Assembly (NCBI RefSeq): GCF_901933205.1
Contig: NC_044601.1
Location: 33,270,352 to 33,334,351 of the forward strand
Reading direction: 5' to 3'
Length of the DNA: 64,000 nt
Source of the DNA: Camarhynchus parvulus
Taxonomy: Eukaryota > Chordata > Aves > Passeriformes > Thraupidae
Shown: piece after piece, positions 11,414 through 24,020 of the stretch
How the letters are laid out: each line of letters starts with the position of its first letter
Position numbering within the stretch: position 1 is the stretch's first letter
Position numbers and translations under genes: made by a program
Notes under the pieces: model-generated
Told to the model about the DNA's origin: nothing
The model's database searches: none
The model's input: the letters and a program-made list of their open reading frames with translations, nothing else

Positions 11414-14400
11414 AGTGCCCCCCACTCCCTGATGCAAGGGCAGGCATCAATTCTGATCTACTTGAGACACAACCTGTTTAAAATCCCCAACCATACATCA
11501 CTTTGTTAATTCTTACCACTTAAATTACAGATTTTTGAAAAAAAATTATTTTTATCTTAGTTTTTCTGAATTAATTATTGTAATAAGGCAACCACAAAAA
11601 GCAAACCAAGATGTTGCAATTGCTGAAAGTTTGGTGACTCATTAAAACAGTCACTAAAAGGATCAAATAGTGACAAAAATCGTAAGACCAAACATGTATC
11701 ATGACAACAAAAGTTCTTAGTAGAAGGTGTACCTTACAACTTCTATTTCTGATGCTGCCATTAAATACTCTTACAGAGACAATATGAATCAGACAAATTG
11801 AACCAAACCTATTGCTAAATTCTCCCCTGGAAGAGTCATCTACCTCTCACTATGCTTCAGATTTCACACTGGAAACAGAACTCAAATAATAGTGAGCTGT
11901 TTCAGAAGACCACATCTTATTTAATTAACTACTCCCACATATCAGCTCTGTCACATCTGGTATCGCCTTAAATCTGCTACTATCAACCTTCAGCTCTGTA
12001 ACTTGAGATCAAGTACTGCCAGATAGAAGAGAGTGAAACTGGGTGCTTCACTGAAAGCCTCTGCTGCAACACTCCTGTTTAATTCCCTACCCCCATACAC
12101 AGGCACTTCTGATTAAACATCTAGTGCCTCAGGAATAAGTGATTAGTGAAAATGTATGCATGAAGGCATATTTGTGGCTTTGAACTTTCTTTAAATTTTG
12201 TGTTCTATATAAGAGAAAACAAAACCACAGACAAAAATGACTCAAACTTTATAAAAAACAGCATGACAGAGTACCTTCCAAATTCTCTTTTCTATGGGAA
12301 AGATCCTTAGAAAAACTTCAAGGACAAAGTTGAACCTGTTTCCCTAAAAGAAATGAAAGAATGGGCCAGACAGCTTAGTGTAGATATACAGAAAGGCATG
12401 TTCCCCTTTAAAGGAAAAAGGAATAGCAACCTTTTTTTTTTTCTGTGAAAACCTGTTAAATTTAGACAGCAGTAAAACTAGAAAAATCACTGAGTTCTGA
12501 ATGTATTCTCTCACAGTTGCCTTTGAATGTAGCCAGATGCTCAATTGCCTACTTTAGGAGAGAAGTGTGGGTCCAGTTATGACTTATGGCATCCCAAGAG
12601 TCTCAGTATGTGTGACCTGCAGCAGTACACCATCATTTCCATCTGTCATCTACTCCTGGTATGCTATATAACCATTGTATTATCGTCTGAGCTCAACACT
12701 TGGCAGTATTCACTGAATTTCACCCATTTGTGTTACTCTTGCTAAACTCCTATCAGAAGCACAGGACCTGTCTTTATTAAAAGTCACACTGAGATGAGTA
12801 AATGGACTCGTTTCCATTTAGGAGTTTTGTGTTCGTGCATGATTAATAATATACAAAATAAATGTGGAAATATAGGAGTTTCCACTCTTCATTTGGACCT
12901 TGAATGCACACTCTTCAGTATAAATTTTGCCTATTATACTTTCTCAGGACCAGAATACTTTATTAAAATATGTATGGTATAGAGAAACCCAGTTCTGAGG
13001 GGAATATGTAATGCCCATATTTTTAAGGCTGTTGATGAAAATGTATTTGCATAAAAATTAAGTTAGCACTTGACGCAACCTTAATTGCACTTGCACTCAA
13101 GATAATTCTAACTGTATGTTCACAAATATCACATTTAGACCTTTCATAATCATTGCATTAAATACATCTACTTACATGAGAGATTAATTAAGTAAAGCTA
13201 TGTGATACTTAAGTAAATAATGCAACATGAAGTTCTTGATGATCTTTGGATTTAATTAAAGTAATACAAAAGAAGAACGTAAAATGACAATATAAAGTAT
13301 AATTTTAATTTTGGCTTTATACCTAAATGACTTTCAGCATAGTAGCTACTGATGAATAGCTGTTATATATAGAACTAAAGGGAAATACATAAATACCATG
13401 TGCATTTCCACATCACTAAGCAGCCCTCTGAGCCACCCTTTCTTCCACTTCACCTTTACCTCTTTTCTGGTAGATAGTGTTCGGAGACTCTATGTGAAAA
13501 TGAAGGAAAGGCAAATGAAAGAAGATATAGTATGAAACACAGAGAAAGGAGTTAACTGGAGAAAGAAATTGCAGCATAAGTAACCAGGAGGGAAGAGCTG
13601 AGCCAGTCCCTGAGAGAAGTCTGGCACACTATCAATACACAAAAGCAGTGCAATAAGGAGTAATTCAATCTAAACACCTTTGCTGTCCTTTCTTTCCAAT
13701 AACTGCTTGCCTGTACACCTCAGTTTTGACAGCAGAAAGAGTTTTAAGGAAAGCAGGGGACACTTCTGTTGGATCATGGTCACTGCTCCTCCTGTTCCTT
13801 TCTGAAGCCAAACTGTATCTGAAAGAATGGGTAGCCATGCCCAAGCCATCCCCACATATTAAGGATACAAAATGACGGGAAAGAAAGGTTACATCACACA
13901 CTGCTATCGCAGTAGTTACAACTGAATTGGATTTCCAGCAGGATAGAAAGCAAAGCAAACAGAAATGACATATGTATGAATACTATAAATAACTTACTAC
14001 TGATGAAGTGATTTGTTCTGACTGGCTCACTTGACATCAAGCATGGCACATTATCTCAGCAATATCTCATTAGCCTTTGCAGGAGAAGCCTGGACTGTCA
14101 AGAGAAAGGGAATACTTGCTACTCTTGAAATACTGTATACAGGGTAAAATAGAAGAAAATAAAAATCCTGCAGACATCTCATATTTTCTTATGTTCTTTT
14201 CATTTCTTAGCACCACATTTTCTTCTGTGAAATAAGCAAGTTAATTAAATCATAGAATAAAATTAAAATTAAAAATTAAATTCAATTAATTAAATAACTT
14301 CACTTTTAAAAAGCCACACAAAACTGTGAAGGAAGAAAAAGCTCCTCCAGCCCTCTCCTTTTGTTCTCTAATTTCCATTGCATTCCATTAAACCCTTCAA

Positions 14401-15836
14401 CTTGCAATGCTAAATCACACTCTTGTATATGTATCTCAGTCTTAAAAGAAAACAACTGTACTTCAACCCATAATTACCAAAAATTCAGGAAATTGCATGA
14501 AAAAATATCTGCTGATATGACACCATATATGCTTTAGCATGATGCAGTCTTTCACAGCATCCAGTCAATGCCTGTATGATCTCAGAGGGCAAGGCTCCTT
14601 TATTCTGAGGCACATTTTTAACTCAGAAAAATGTGTGGAAGAGAGTCTGGAAATCTGTATCTGAACTTATGGTTCTCATCTTGAGCATCGGGTAGATGGA
14701 AATTGTTCTGTCCCACATAGCAAGTCCTTGAATAATGTCTCTATTTGATAAGGACTTAATCCTTCAGTAAGAAATGTTGTGGTAAGACATGGCAACAGAA
14801 ACTTTTGTTCCTTAGTGCTTTCCAGATTTGTTCTAGAGACTGACAGGTTTTCTTCTTTGTGATACTGTTTACATTTCATCACATTTCTATCAAAGCCTGA
14901 TTTTATTTGGAATAGAAACAGGCATTTCAAAACTATTCACAGGGAAGAGTCTGCAAAAAATAACTGTGTCAACTAAAACATTCTGATAAAATTTGAATTG
15001 ACACTGCTTCACACTGTTGGGATTATTCCACCTTAAGTACTATTATGGTAGCATTGAAGAATTATTCCTTTGCAAACCTTTACATATCAGCAGAACTTGG
15101 TTGGAAGATAAATCCGCTGAAGCTTCTTAGGCTGAGCTCCAATATTTTTCTGTCTGCGGACTCAGTTCTTCTCTTACCCATTGGAATGAATATTGTTTCA
15201 CAGGAGATACTGAAAGGAGCATGGACTCCACAGCAGTAAACTCATAAAAATAAATAGGAGTGGATGACTGATTCCAGCAGAGCTGTAAAAAAAATCTTTG
15301 TCATAGCAAGTGTGAATGCTGCGCAGAGGAAGGAACTAACCCATAAGTGGGAAAAGTAACATGCATAGTTTTAAGTTTAAAATAAGTTTTCCAAAAGAAG
15401 ATGTCCACGTCATCTCATTTTGAAAGGACTTCTCGAACACAATATTAAGTTACCTCAAAACTCTGGAGGTATAAGGAGAACACCCAGGTGTTTTCCCATG
15501 GTAATTTAACATGTGTGCTTTGGTCAAACAATATCAGAGATGACATGGTGCACTGACCTTAACATAAACTAGCTAAACATATTCTTATCCAAATGGGTTT
15601 CAGGGTTGCTCAACCATGGTGATTCCAGAGCCCTGAAGTCTATGCCACCCGAATTAGTTAAGCACTTTATAAAAGTACACCTCTCTGTTACAGTCATAAT
15701 TTCAGTTAGCAGCAAAGACATGTTCTGTAATCAAATATGCGTCTTTTAATTTCTTTTTTAACTAAGCCAGTACTGAAATACCATTATTTACCCTTATATT
15801 ATTTTGTTGTCAGATGTACCTATCTTTTGTGCATCC
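11414..15836. other. AT-rich unique sequence, no gene seen
   Basis: No gene or repeat family recognised. Contents include a poly-T stretch near 12431-12441 and AAATTAA-rich words at about 14240-14300. A smooth ATTA-rich stretch at about 13020-13330 resembles conserved non-coding DNA in texture only. Confidence 0.5.
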
Positions 15837-15862
15837 ATTGGAAAAGATGGATCTTTTCCAAT
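15837..15862. repeat. Perfect 12-bp inverted repeat with 2-base spacer
   Basis: ATTGGAAAAGAT (15837-15848) and ATCTTTTCCAAT (15851-15862) are exact reverse complements separated by GG. This could extrude as a small cruciform. No terminator-like or gene context exists. Confidence 0.85.
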
Positions 15863-18800
15863 CTTGAAGGAGCATTAAACATCTCCATTAACAATGAAGA
15901 GGGATTAAAATCATAAAAGATGCCAAAAGTGGTCTGTATATTAAAAATTACATTTTAATTAAATTCTAATATAATTGAATTAACATATCTTAATTAAAAC
16001 CTGTAAACATTTAAAATTTTACAGTAAAAAGTGCATTAGAGACACTGAATGCTCCATTTTTAGTTTTTTAGGTTTGATTTTTTTATTAAAGTTAAGAAAC
16101 TTTTACAGAGATGGTATAAAGACCATGTTAAATTTACTGAAAACATATTATAGGTATAAGTTAAGAAGCACACATTTAATAGAAACTGATGAGCATAGAT
16201 TGAAATATCTATAGTGTTAAAGCAAAATTTTGGTTTAGGTGGTTTCATGTTCACTACACATTCACACGCAAGCTGTTTCAACAGGTGGGTCCCTCACAAA
16301 CAGAGTTTGACACCTCTCATTTTCAGAACATATTTATTTAGAAAAAAAGAAGCGGCTAATTCCTCTCTTGAATCTCTAACTCCCACTCTTAGTCTGGAAG
16401 GAACATTTGAAAGCCCAGCTAGGTCTGATGTTGGGCTGTAGTCCATTTTTTGCATTTCAGTCACACCTCCCAAACTGTGTGGCATGCTGGTCCCTAACCT
16501 GCAGGCTTAACATCCTCCTTTGCAGATCTGTTTTGTTGTTTGTCTGTGATGAGACTTGTTTAGAAACCTAGCAGATGCTATGTATTTGTAGTAAAATCCA
16601 GTTAGTTCACAGCTGAAGAGGTGAAAGTAAGAAGAATATTCTTTACCAAACATAGCTGAAGCAGAACATCTTAGAAACTACCAGAGACAAAGGTGGAAGT
16701 GGCATGTAGTAAAGTGTTGTAACTAAAGCATCAACTTACATGTTAGAAACTGGTCAGATGATATTGCACTTTTTACAGTTCCTTCTGTTTATACACAAAA
16801 AGTAATGGCTTCCAGAGACCTCATGGGACTGAATGGTTCAGTCCCAAGGTTAGGCTTCTGTCTCTGGAGTTGCTATTTGGGGTGGACTATGCAGCAGCAT
16901 CCTGAAAACAAGCTTTTGAAAAACATTCTTTTCTTTTGTGAGCATAAGCAGAAGTCCAGGCTTTCTAACCTGGCCCATCAGAAAAGCACTTAAATAGACT
17001 CAGCCAGCAACACAGGTGAAGCCCTTTAGTGGTGCTAAATTTCTAGCACAGAAGCTGAACCAATTAGCTGAATATAGCCTCTGAGTAGAAAATAACTTTT
17101 AAGAAGTACCTTCACCTACTATTTGTCTCCCTGAAGACATCACTAAAATCTTAAGCACCGTGACACAGGAAGCAGGATTGCAAGCTCTTCTTTGCAAAAT
17201 GCAGCTGCCACTTTCTAAAAGGTATAGACTCTTATTTGAAAAAGGAAAGGCTTTTTTTGGCCTCATTTGCATTATCTACTGGTCAGCACTTTGTACAGCA
17301 CACAGTCAGCTTCTTGAGTTTTCACATGTAAGTCAGTTTAAGCTCCCTCCATTGGCTGAGTTCCTCTAAATGAGCTTTAAGTAATTGGATTATACAGGGA
17401 ATTCATTCTATTTGTCATTAAGTTAAAAAGAGGAAGTGTTTCTTTGAAAAATAGGCAAGGGTGTTATCAGCAGTAGAAAATAAAGCTAAGAAAAATGTAA
17501 AGAATCTGTTAACAAAACAAGATATAATCTTGGGGTTTTTTGGCACTTGTTAACCCAAGCACCACAAAAAAGCAGCATAAGTTCAGATTTAAGAAATTTT
17601 AAAATCTTTATGCATACACGACTCAGAAAAATTGTTCTTGATACTGCATCAACCCCTCTAGTCCTTACATTAATAAATTAGTAAATAAGGAGTATGGCCT
17701 TTATTTTCTGTATATTCCTTATTCCTATAGATGAGAGTAAGCAAGAAATATTGCATAGGGCTAGCAAATTTTTTGGGATCACTAACAACTCAGAGCAAGG
17801 AAGTGAACCTCTGTGAGCTCTTTATCATCGGCCTAACTTTTAGCCCACAAAACCATAAAAACAGCCAATGCACTGAAATGTATTGCTTAGGTAACAGAAG
17901 CCAGAGTGAAAAGCATGAATTTGACTGGGAAAAACCTCCACCCAAACAAATATATACTCATATGACTTTTATCTCAGCTTAACAATACAGCACAATCAGC
18001 TTGCCTTTACCTGGCAATGTGCTGATCTTTTCAAAATTTCATCTTTTTCTTTTATTTTTCATCCCTTTATAGATGTAAGACTACACTACTAGAAAGTATG
18101 AATATGTTTTTAAAAGGATGCATTCTGAAATTCATGCAACAGAGAAAACAAGAAAAGATGAGTCTTATGTTTTTGTACCATGAAGAGAAATATTTTTTTA
18201 AATTATATAATTTGAAATCACATCGGTTAAGAGACATTCACATGTCCTAAATTTTTTGAAAGCACAGGAAGAGCTTTGGTAAAGTATCAAAAAAATGAAG
18301 ACCTACAAAAATTATCCTATAAATAATACACAGTAATTACAACAATACGTAAGAAAAGTCCCTTTGTTGGAATAGGGCACAAACAAGGTTACATCTGCAG
18401 AAGCACTAAATGGCATGGGCAATCTATCTCTCATATCCACATACTGTGTTTATGTTCTGCTGTTTTCAAACAGAAGATACTTCTGTCACAAGATAATTAG
18501 GCAAGAAAATTATGTTCACTCCTGTTTTTGTTTTCTGACTACAGGCTATTCGGCAGTCGTGCAAAATGGAAGGGGAATGAACATAAGAGCAACATCTAAC
18601 CAGTCGATACACGTTCTCACCTCACATGACAGAGGCAATGCTTAAGTGCCTCAGACTGAAGGGTTAGCTGGCCACAGGACTCCCACACCCCGGGTAAAAC
18701 TTCGAGTTACTCAATTTTTGAAAAAAAAGGAAACCAGACATGGAAATATTGCACTTTGTTTGTGTCTGCTCGTCTATTGTTCCAGAAAAATAACTTGTGA

Positions 18801-21119
18801 TTTAATATCATTAAAACACCAAACACCAAGACAGATGCTTGGACATTTGGCAGTATTGGGATTGGCATGCTCAGTGCACTCTCAGAAACAGACTTCCAAG
18901 TTATCCTCTCCCATAACAGAGTGAGATGCTTAAACTCCTAGGAGTTTGCAGTTCTAACTGTGCCCAGAATCATACCACATGGCTTTCCATATCCCTTATT
19001 CTGTAGTGATTTGTTCCAAGGAAGAATACAACAGCCATGGCTGAGGCACCTAGGGAAGAGGACAATGACAGCCTTTCTTTTTAAGGCCTATAGTTTTCAT
19101 GGTCTTGTATCAAGGTCCTTGTACAGTAAGTGAATTCTCAAGAGAGTGATTCAAATTATCCAAATTAGATGCTTACTTATTGTAAATATCCACTCTAGAG
19201 TGAGAAGTAGACAGGAATTTTGTGCCTAATTGTTTACAAATCTTCAGCTACCACTGCAATACAATAAGATGTCAAAATCATATACTTATTTCCTTTACCT
19301 TTATATTGGGAAGGGGGAAAGGGCAAATAATAGCATTTACTTCTATTATAAAATTGATAGTATAGAATGTCCTAAAAAATTGAACCTTTGTTAAAACTGC
19401 TTCTCTTCAGATACTTGTTGATACACAGTCTATTAGAACAGGGTTATTTTTCGCTCAGCCTCTCCTAGAATACTTCACAGATGAATTGCAGAACAGATTT
19501 CTGTAGAAAATTGCAAGACTACTTTCATGGTACTTGAAGAAAAGTTGAAGTGCTTTGAACTCCAAAACATGACTGAAGAATTTACTTTATGAACACTGTA
19601 CTGGGGGTCATTCAAATGTCAAGGGAAAATTATCTATAAATACCAGAGATTTTTACATCATTGTGAGCTACTATCGTTTTTTCAGAAAGCACTCTACATA
19701 TAATGGAATAGTGTATTGCATAATATTTATCCTTTTTCCTAAAGTAATTTTTCTTTTTTTTTTTTTAAGGCTGTTAGGGAAATAAACCAAAAACCATAAC
19801 CCAACAACACGAACCACATTTTCATTTATGAATGATGCAGAATAGGTGTTTGTACAAAAAGAGAAATGTATTCAAATCATGCCTTTATTTATCTCACAAG
19901 AACTTTTGCTTAAATCAGGTAGAAAAAGGTAAATTGACTATTTCTATACAAATTGTAATTATCACCTTCTGGTAAAGTTCATGCACACATTCAGTACAAG
20001 TAGAAAGCTAGTATGGGTCCAGTAGTTTAAGTCAAAATTTAAGACTCAGTCAACTAGGATGCAGTTTGACATTTAAATAGCTGACCTAATTTTTAAATGA
20101 GCTGCATGTATGCAATATCCATAAAGGTTAATGTTTTTATAAACAAACCTTCTGTAAAGAATTTTTATTATCATTAAGCATGAACAAATTCTTTATAAAA
20201 TGGATTCAGAACACTAAAGCAAGTATAAAAGTATTATGGCCTGAAAAAAAATCAGTTTCAGAAAAATGAGCAGCTCTGGAATGTGCCACCTAGCCAACAG
20301 TGGTAGAAAATGCGAGTCAATAAGAAGAAAAAGTGGTGTCTAGGTCCTCTCTGTTGTCAACAGTTGCATGAAAGATTGAAATCTAGTTGCCCTCTTGCAT
20401 CCTTTCTGATCCATTATGCATCATCCAGACTTGTTTTATCCTGATAAAACTGTTGAAAATACCTTTTAAAAAACCAAGAAAAGACCACAGCCATCCTTCC
20501 AAGCCTATAAAGGTATGGAAATTTACACACTTTTTTCCTCCATTGTATACAAATGTACCAGGAACCAACAGGCGAATTATACAGTCCTCTGGCCCGAGTC
20601 CTTGAGACTCTGATGACATGTTAGAAACTCCAGTTTCCAGACTGAGGACCAATATATGTCTCAGACTGAAGCCATTTAATCAGTATTTTCAGTTCCAAGT
20701 GTTACAATGAGTCCATCTGAGTCTTAACACAGCTTGTAAATACCTCTGGTTTTGAGATAAATTGTCAACCTACATACACATTATCTCCAGTCCTGCAGAT
20801 AAGGATGTCATACTCCGCTAAAAATGATGTGGATTGGATTTGACCCAAGCACAGATACTCACATCTATGACAGCATGTACACTACAGATCATTTTCGTGA
20901 CCTTCTGCATGCTTATGCAGGGAGGAAATGGGAGCATCCATTACTACTCCTACAGTCTCTGGGGGAAAAGTATTCCTCCCTCTTTGTCCTGGGTAACAAG
21001 CAGATGGTGAAACCTTCCATATAGCTCTAGTACAGGAAAATGCCTGCTCAGAAACACAGATCCATAGAAAGTTATATAAAAAGAATAAAAATGTTACCTC
21101 AGAAGGTGGTGTACACAGA
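15863..21119. other. AT-rich unique sequence, no gene seen
   Basis: No supported gene. A TTAATTAA-rich patch lies at about 15940-16020 and a T-run ending in AAGG at about 19750-19770. Open frames of up to 92 codons (18415-18924, 20383-20652) show no recognisable domains. Confidence 0.5.
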
Positions 21120-21157
21120 CATCTGCTCATCACAGAAACATCTGCTCATCACAGAAA
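21120..21157. repeat. Exact tandem duplication, 19 bp x 2
   Basis: The unit CATCTGCTCATCACAGAAA occurs at 21120-21138 and again, without change, at 21139-21157. CATCT follows as a partial third start. Confidence 0.95.
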
Positions 21158-22908
21158 CATCTTGAAACAACTTCAATAATTGTTTCTTTCCAAGCAATGG
21201 TGTCAAACAAAACAGGAAAGTAAGAAAACACTCGGTAGTAATAAGGAAGATCACACTCTTTCCTCAACTGTTTCTCAGAGAAACCTGCTTCTAGGAAAAA
21301 TAACTCTCTATCCTAAATTTCTAATATAGCAAAAGATACTGGATTTTTTTTATATTACTTCTGGTGGACATTTTCCCGTTTGCAATTCAACCTATTGGCT
21401 ACTGAGCATTTTTTGAAATTTTCTACAAATATTCTGAATTATATTAGCAGTGTTTGGAGAGATGTAAAATCCATAACGTGGTATACTCAATGACCTGCCC
21501 ATATGACCCTCAGCATGGTGTGGTAGGGCCAGTACAGTGAGGGTCGTGTGGGCAGATAAAACACATTGCTCTTCTGTGGCTACCAGTTTCTCAGATTGTC
21601 TATTACTGTCAATGAAATCTTGATTAAAAGGCTCTCTTAGATTCAATCTGAGTGGAATCAGGGTCATGACCATTCCTAATTTCAACACTGGGTTGCTGTT
21701 CTTCAGTGTTTCAAGGAGGATGATTAGACTGTGATGTAATGGTTATAGCTGAAGTAATGGGTTCAGGAAAATTGAAGGAAAAAAGTGAAGTATCACAGAT
21801 AATGGGATATAAAGTGCAGTCATACAAATTGCATCCAGGAACATAAAAGGAAAAGAAGAGGAAAAGGAATCCCAGTTAGTTAGTATTTACAGAAGAAGCA
21901 CACTTCGGCTGCGTTCAGCCTGTGTAAAAGAATGCTGCATAAAAATACTTCAACATTATTTCTTAGGACTACATCTATTCAAGTACTGTTGGTTTGCAGC
22001 TGCTATTTAGAGGACCATGGGACAAAAGTGACACTTTTGGGCATTGTTTCACTACAACACTGTACAGGTAATTATACTGGTCTTTGGGTAGGAAACCTGT
22101 CGGTTCAAATGTTCCAGAAATGTACATGCAAACAAATGGGAACAAGATCTTGTCTACAAGAACACAAAACCAATTGTGGAAAGAAAATTCTCACCTCTGT
22201 GACTGCTTGCCACTTCTGCCTCCCTGGATCCATCAAAAAAAAAAGTGTTTTCTGAGCTAGCCCAATAAGTTTATTAATTACAGATCTAGCATATAACTAT
22301 AATAGCCTTGTACTCCACATGTGGGTGTTTCAAGGCAGTCAAATAACAGCACAAATACCATTAATCCCTTTGGTAATTATAGTGATCAAAGAAAGAGAGA
22401 AAAATTGCAGGTCTCAACTGAGGAAGCTGCTGGTTAATTTGTTTGCTCCCTGGGATGTGTTGAGGGACTAATTAGCTAAATCACAGTGGGTTTTAAATAT
22501 GTATATCTTTCCTAGAAAATAATTAGTTGTTTCATTAAAAAAATAATGAGGTACCATGTAGATGGATATGCAGTGTTAGAAATGTGTGGACAACAGAATT
22601 AAGGTTCTTGGTTTACTTAACAGTGCAACGTCATTCACATGATGCTAAGTCTGCAGCTTTGCTCGCTTACTGTCTCCCACTACAGCCTATACTGGATCTA
22701 AATCTGGAAGTGCATTGGCTTCTGCTAACATTCTACTTTGACTCTCTTCTCAAAGACTGATTTTGCTCCTAGCCAATACCAGCATGCAAATAGCATGGCC
22801 TTTCCCACTGATGATTCTTGAACCACTCCTGGCAGGTTTTGAGAATTTCAGAGGGCACAACCCAAAAGCACAGAAGTCACTTCAAAAATTTACCACCATG
22901 AGCAAGAC
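21158..22908. other. AT-rich unique sequence, no gene seen
   Basis: No recognisable gene or repeat family. Frames at 21392-21688 (minus, 98 codons) and 21932-22255 (plus, 107 codons) have no identifiable domains and no supporting splice or promoter context. Confidence 0.5.
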
Positions 22909-22972
22909 CACTGCTCAACCTGAGAGTCCAGAAATATGCTCACTGCTCAACCTGAGAGTCCAGAAATATGCT
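22909..22972. repeat. Exact tandem duplication, 32 bp x 2
   Basis: The unit begins CACTGCTCAACCTGAGAG and ends AAATATGCT. It occurs at 22909-22940 and identically at 22941-22972. The identity of the two copies suggests a recent slippage or replication error. Confidence 0.95.
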
Positions 22973-23882
22973 TACAACTGGTCAGCTTGTAGCTGTGATA
23001 TAAGTTTAGGTGTGTTGAGTTCTGTAGTTAGGTATGTTTCTATACAACCTACTAAGTCTTTGGATACTAGCAACTTTCCTCACTGGTTAATATTGATGTT
23101 GCTATAATTTTTGCACTGAGCATTTAGACATGATTAATATTTCAGAAAATAGGAAAACAAATTTTAATGAAGTGTTGTTGAAGACATAATTTGTGGAGAT
23201 TGATTTGCAAGGAGTGGACTTCTGCTCTTGCAGAAGCAAGCTCCCTTCTGGTGAGGAATGTAAAAAGGCAGTAGAGTAGATACAAGTAAGACACATGCAA
23301 TATATGCAAAAAAAATATCAAGACAAGATTGTTATAAAATGATAAACATAGATGAAAACTGGGGGATGAGGAAAAAAGGGGTAGAGAAAGTTAGCACCTG
23401 GCTAGCCAAAAGGAAGAAAAGACATAATAGCTTTCATTACAGGTGTAACTCTAGCTAAGGATATAACTTCTGGACATTATTATATCTCACAAAGATTAGG
23501 GAAAATGTATAAGAACCTCTGGAGAAAACACAAATAGATTGATGCTAACAATGAATACTGGGACCATTGTTTTGTGGCAGTTGTTGAGTGCATTTGGACT
23601 TGTTCCTTACAGAAAGAAGACCTGCCTAAGCAGTTGTTAAAGCCAACTGTGTTTCCTCTGTTTGTGTGAAACTTTCGCTATATATGCAAAAAGGAATTTT
23701 GTGAAAAGGACCCACATAACATGGATGATGTAGAGTAAAATTCTTGTCAAGACCCACATTGAGAATAACTTATTACATTCCTGGATTTGGACAGTGAAAG
23801 CAATGGTGAGAAACTTAAATATCATTCTATTTTGAATTAAATATCTAAAAGACAGAGGGAAAAAAACCCAGGAGTCCTAAAC
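22973..23882. other. AT-rich unique sequence, no gene seen
   Basis: Nothing recognisable. The short frames at 23102-23296 and 23637-23825 are compatible with chance. Confidence 0.5.
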
Positions 23883-24020
23883 TGGTGGTTTGGGGTTGAT
23901 TGTTGTGTTTGGGGTTTTTTGTTGTTTCTATTTGTTTGTTCTGGTGGTTTTTGTTGACGTGTTTGTGTGTTTGAATCTTGTTTATTTTTGTTTGGTTTTG
24001 GTTAGTTTGGTGGATTTTTT
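23883..24020 (+). repeat. Strand-asymmetric G/T-rich low-complexity tract
   Basis: About 138 bp made almost entirely of G and T on the plus strand, with repeated TTTG and GTTT words. The hydrophobic 75-codon frame at 23890-24117 (rich in V, F, L) is what such composition must encode and should not be read as a membrane protein. Confidence 0.85.
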
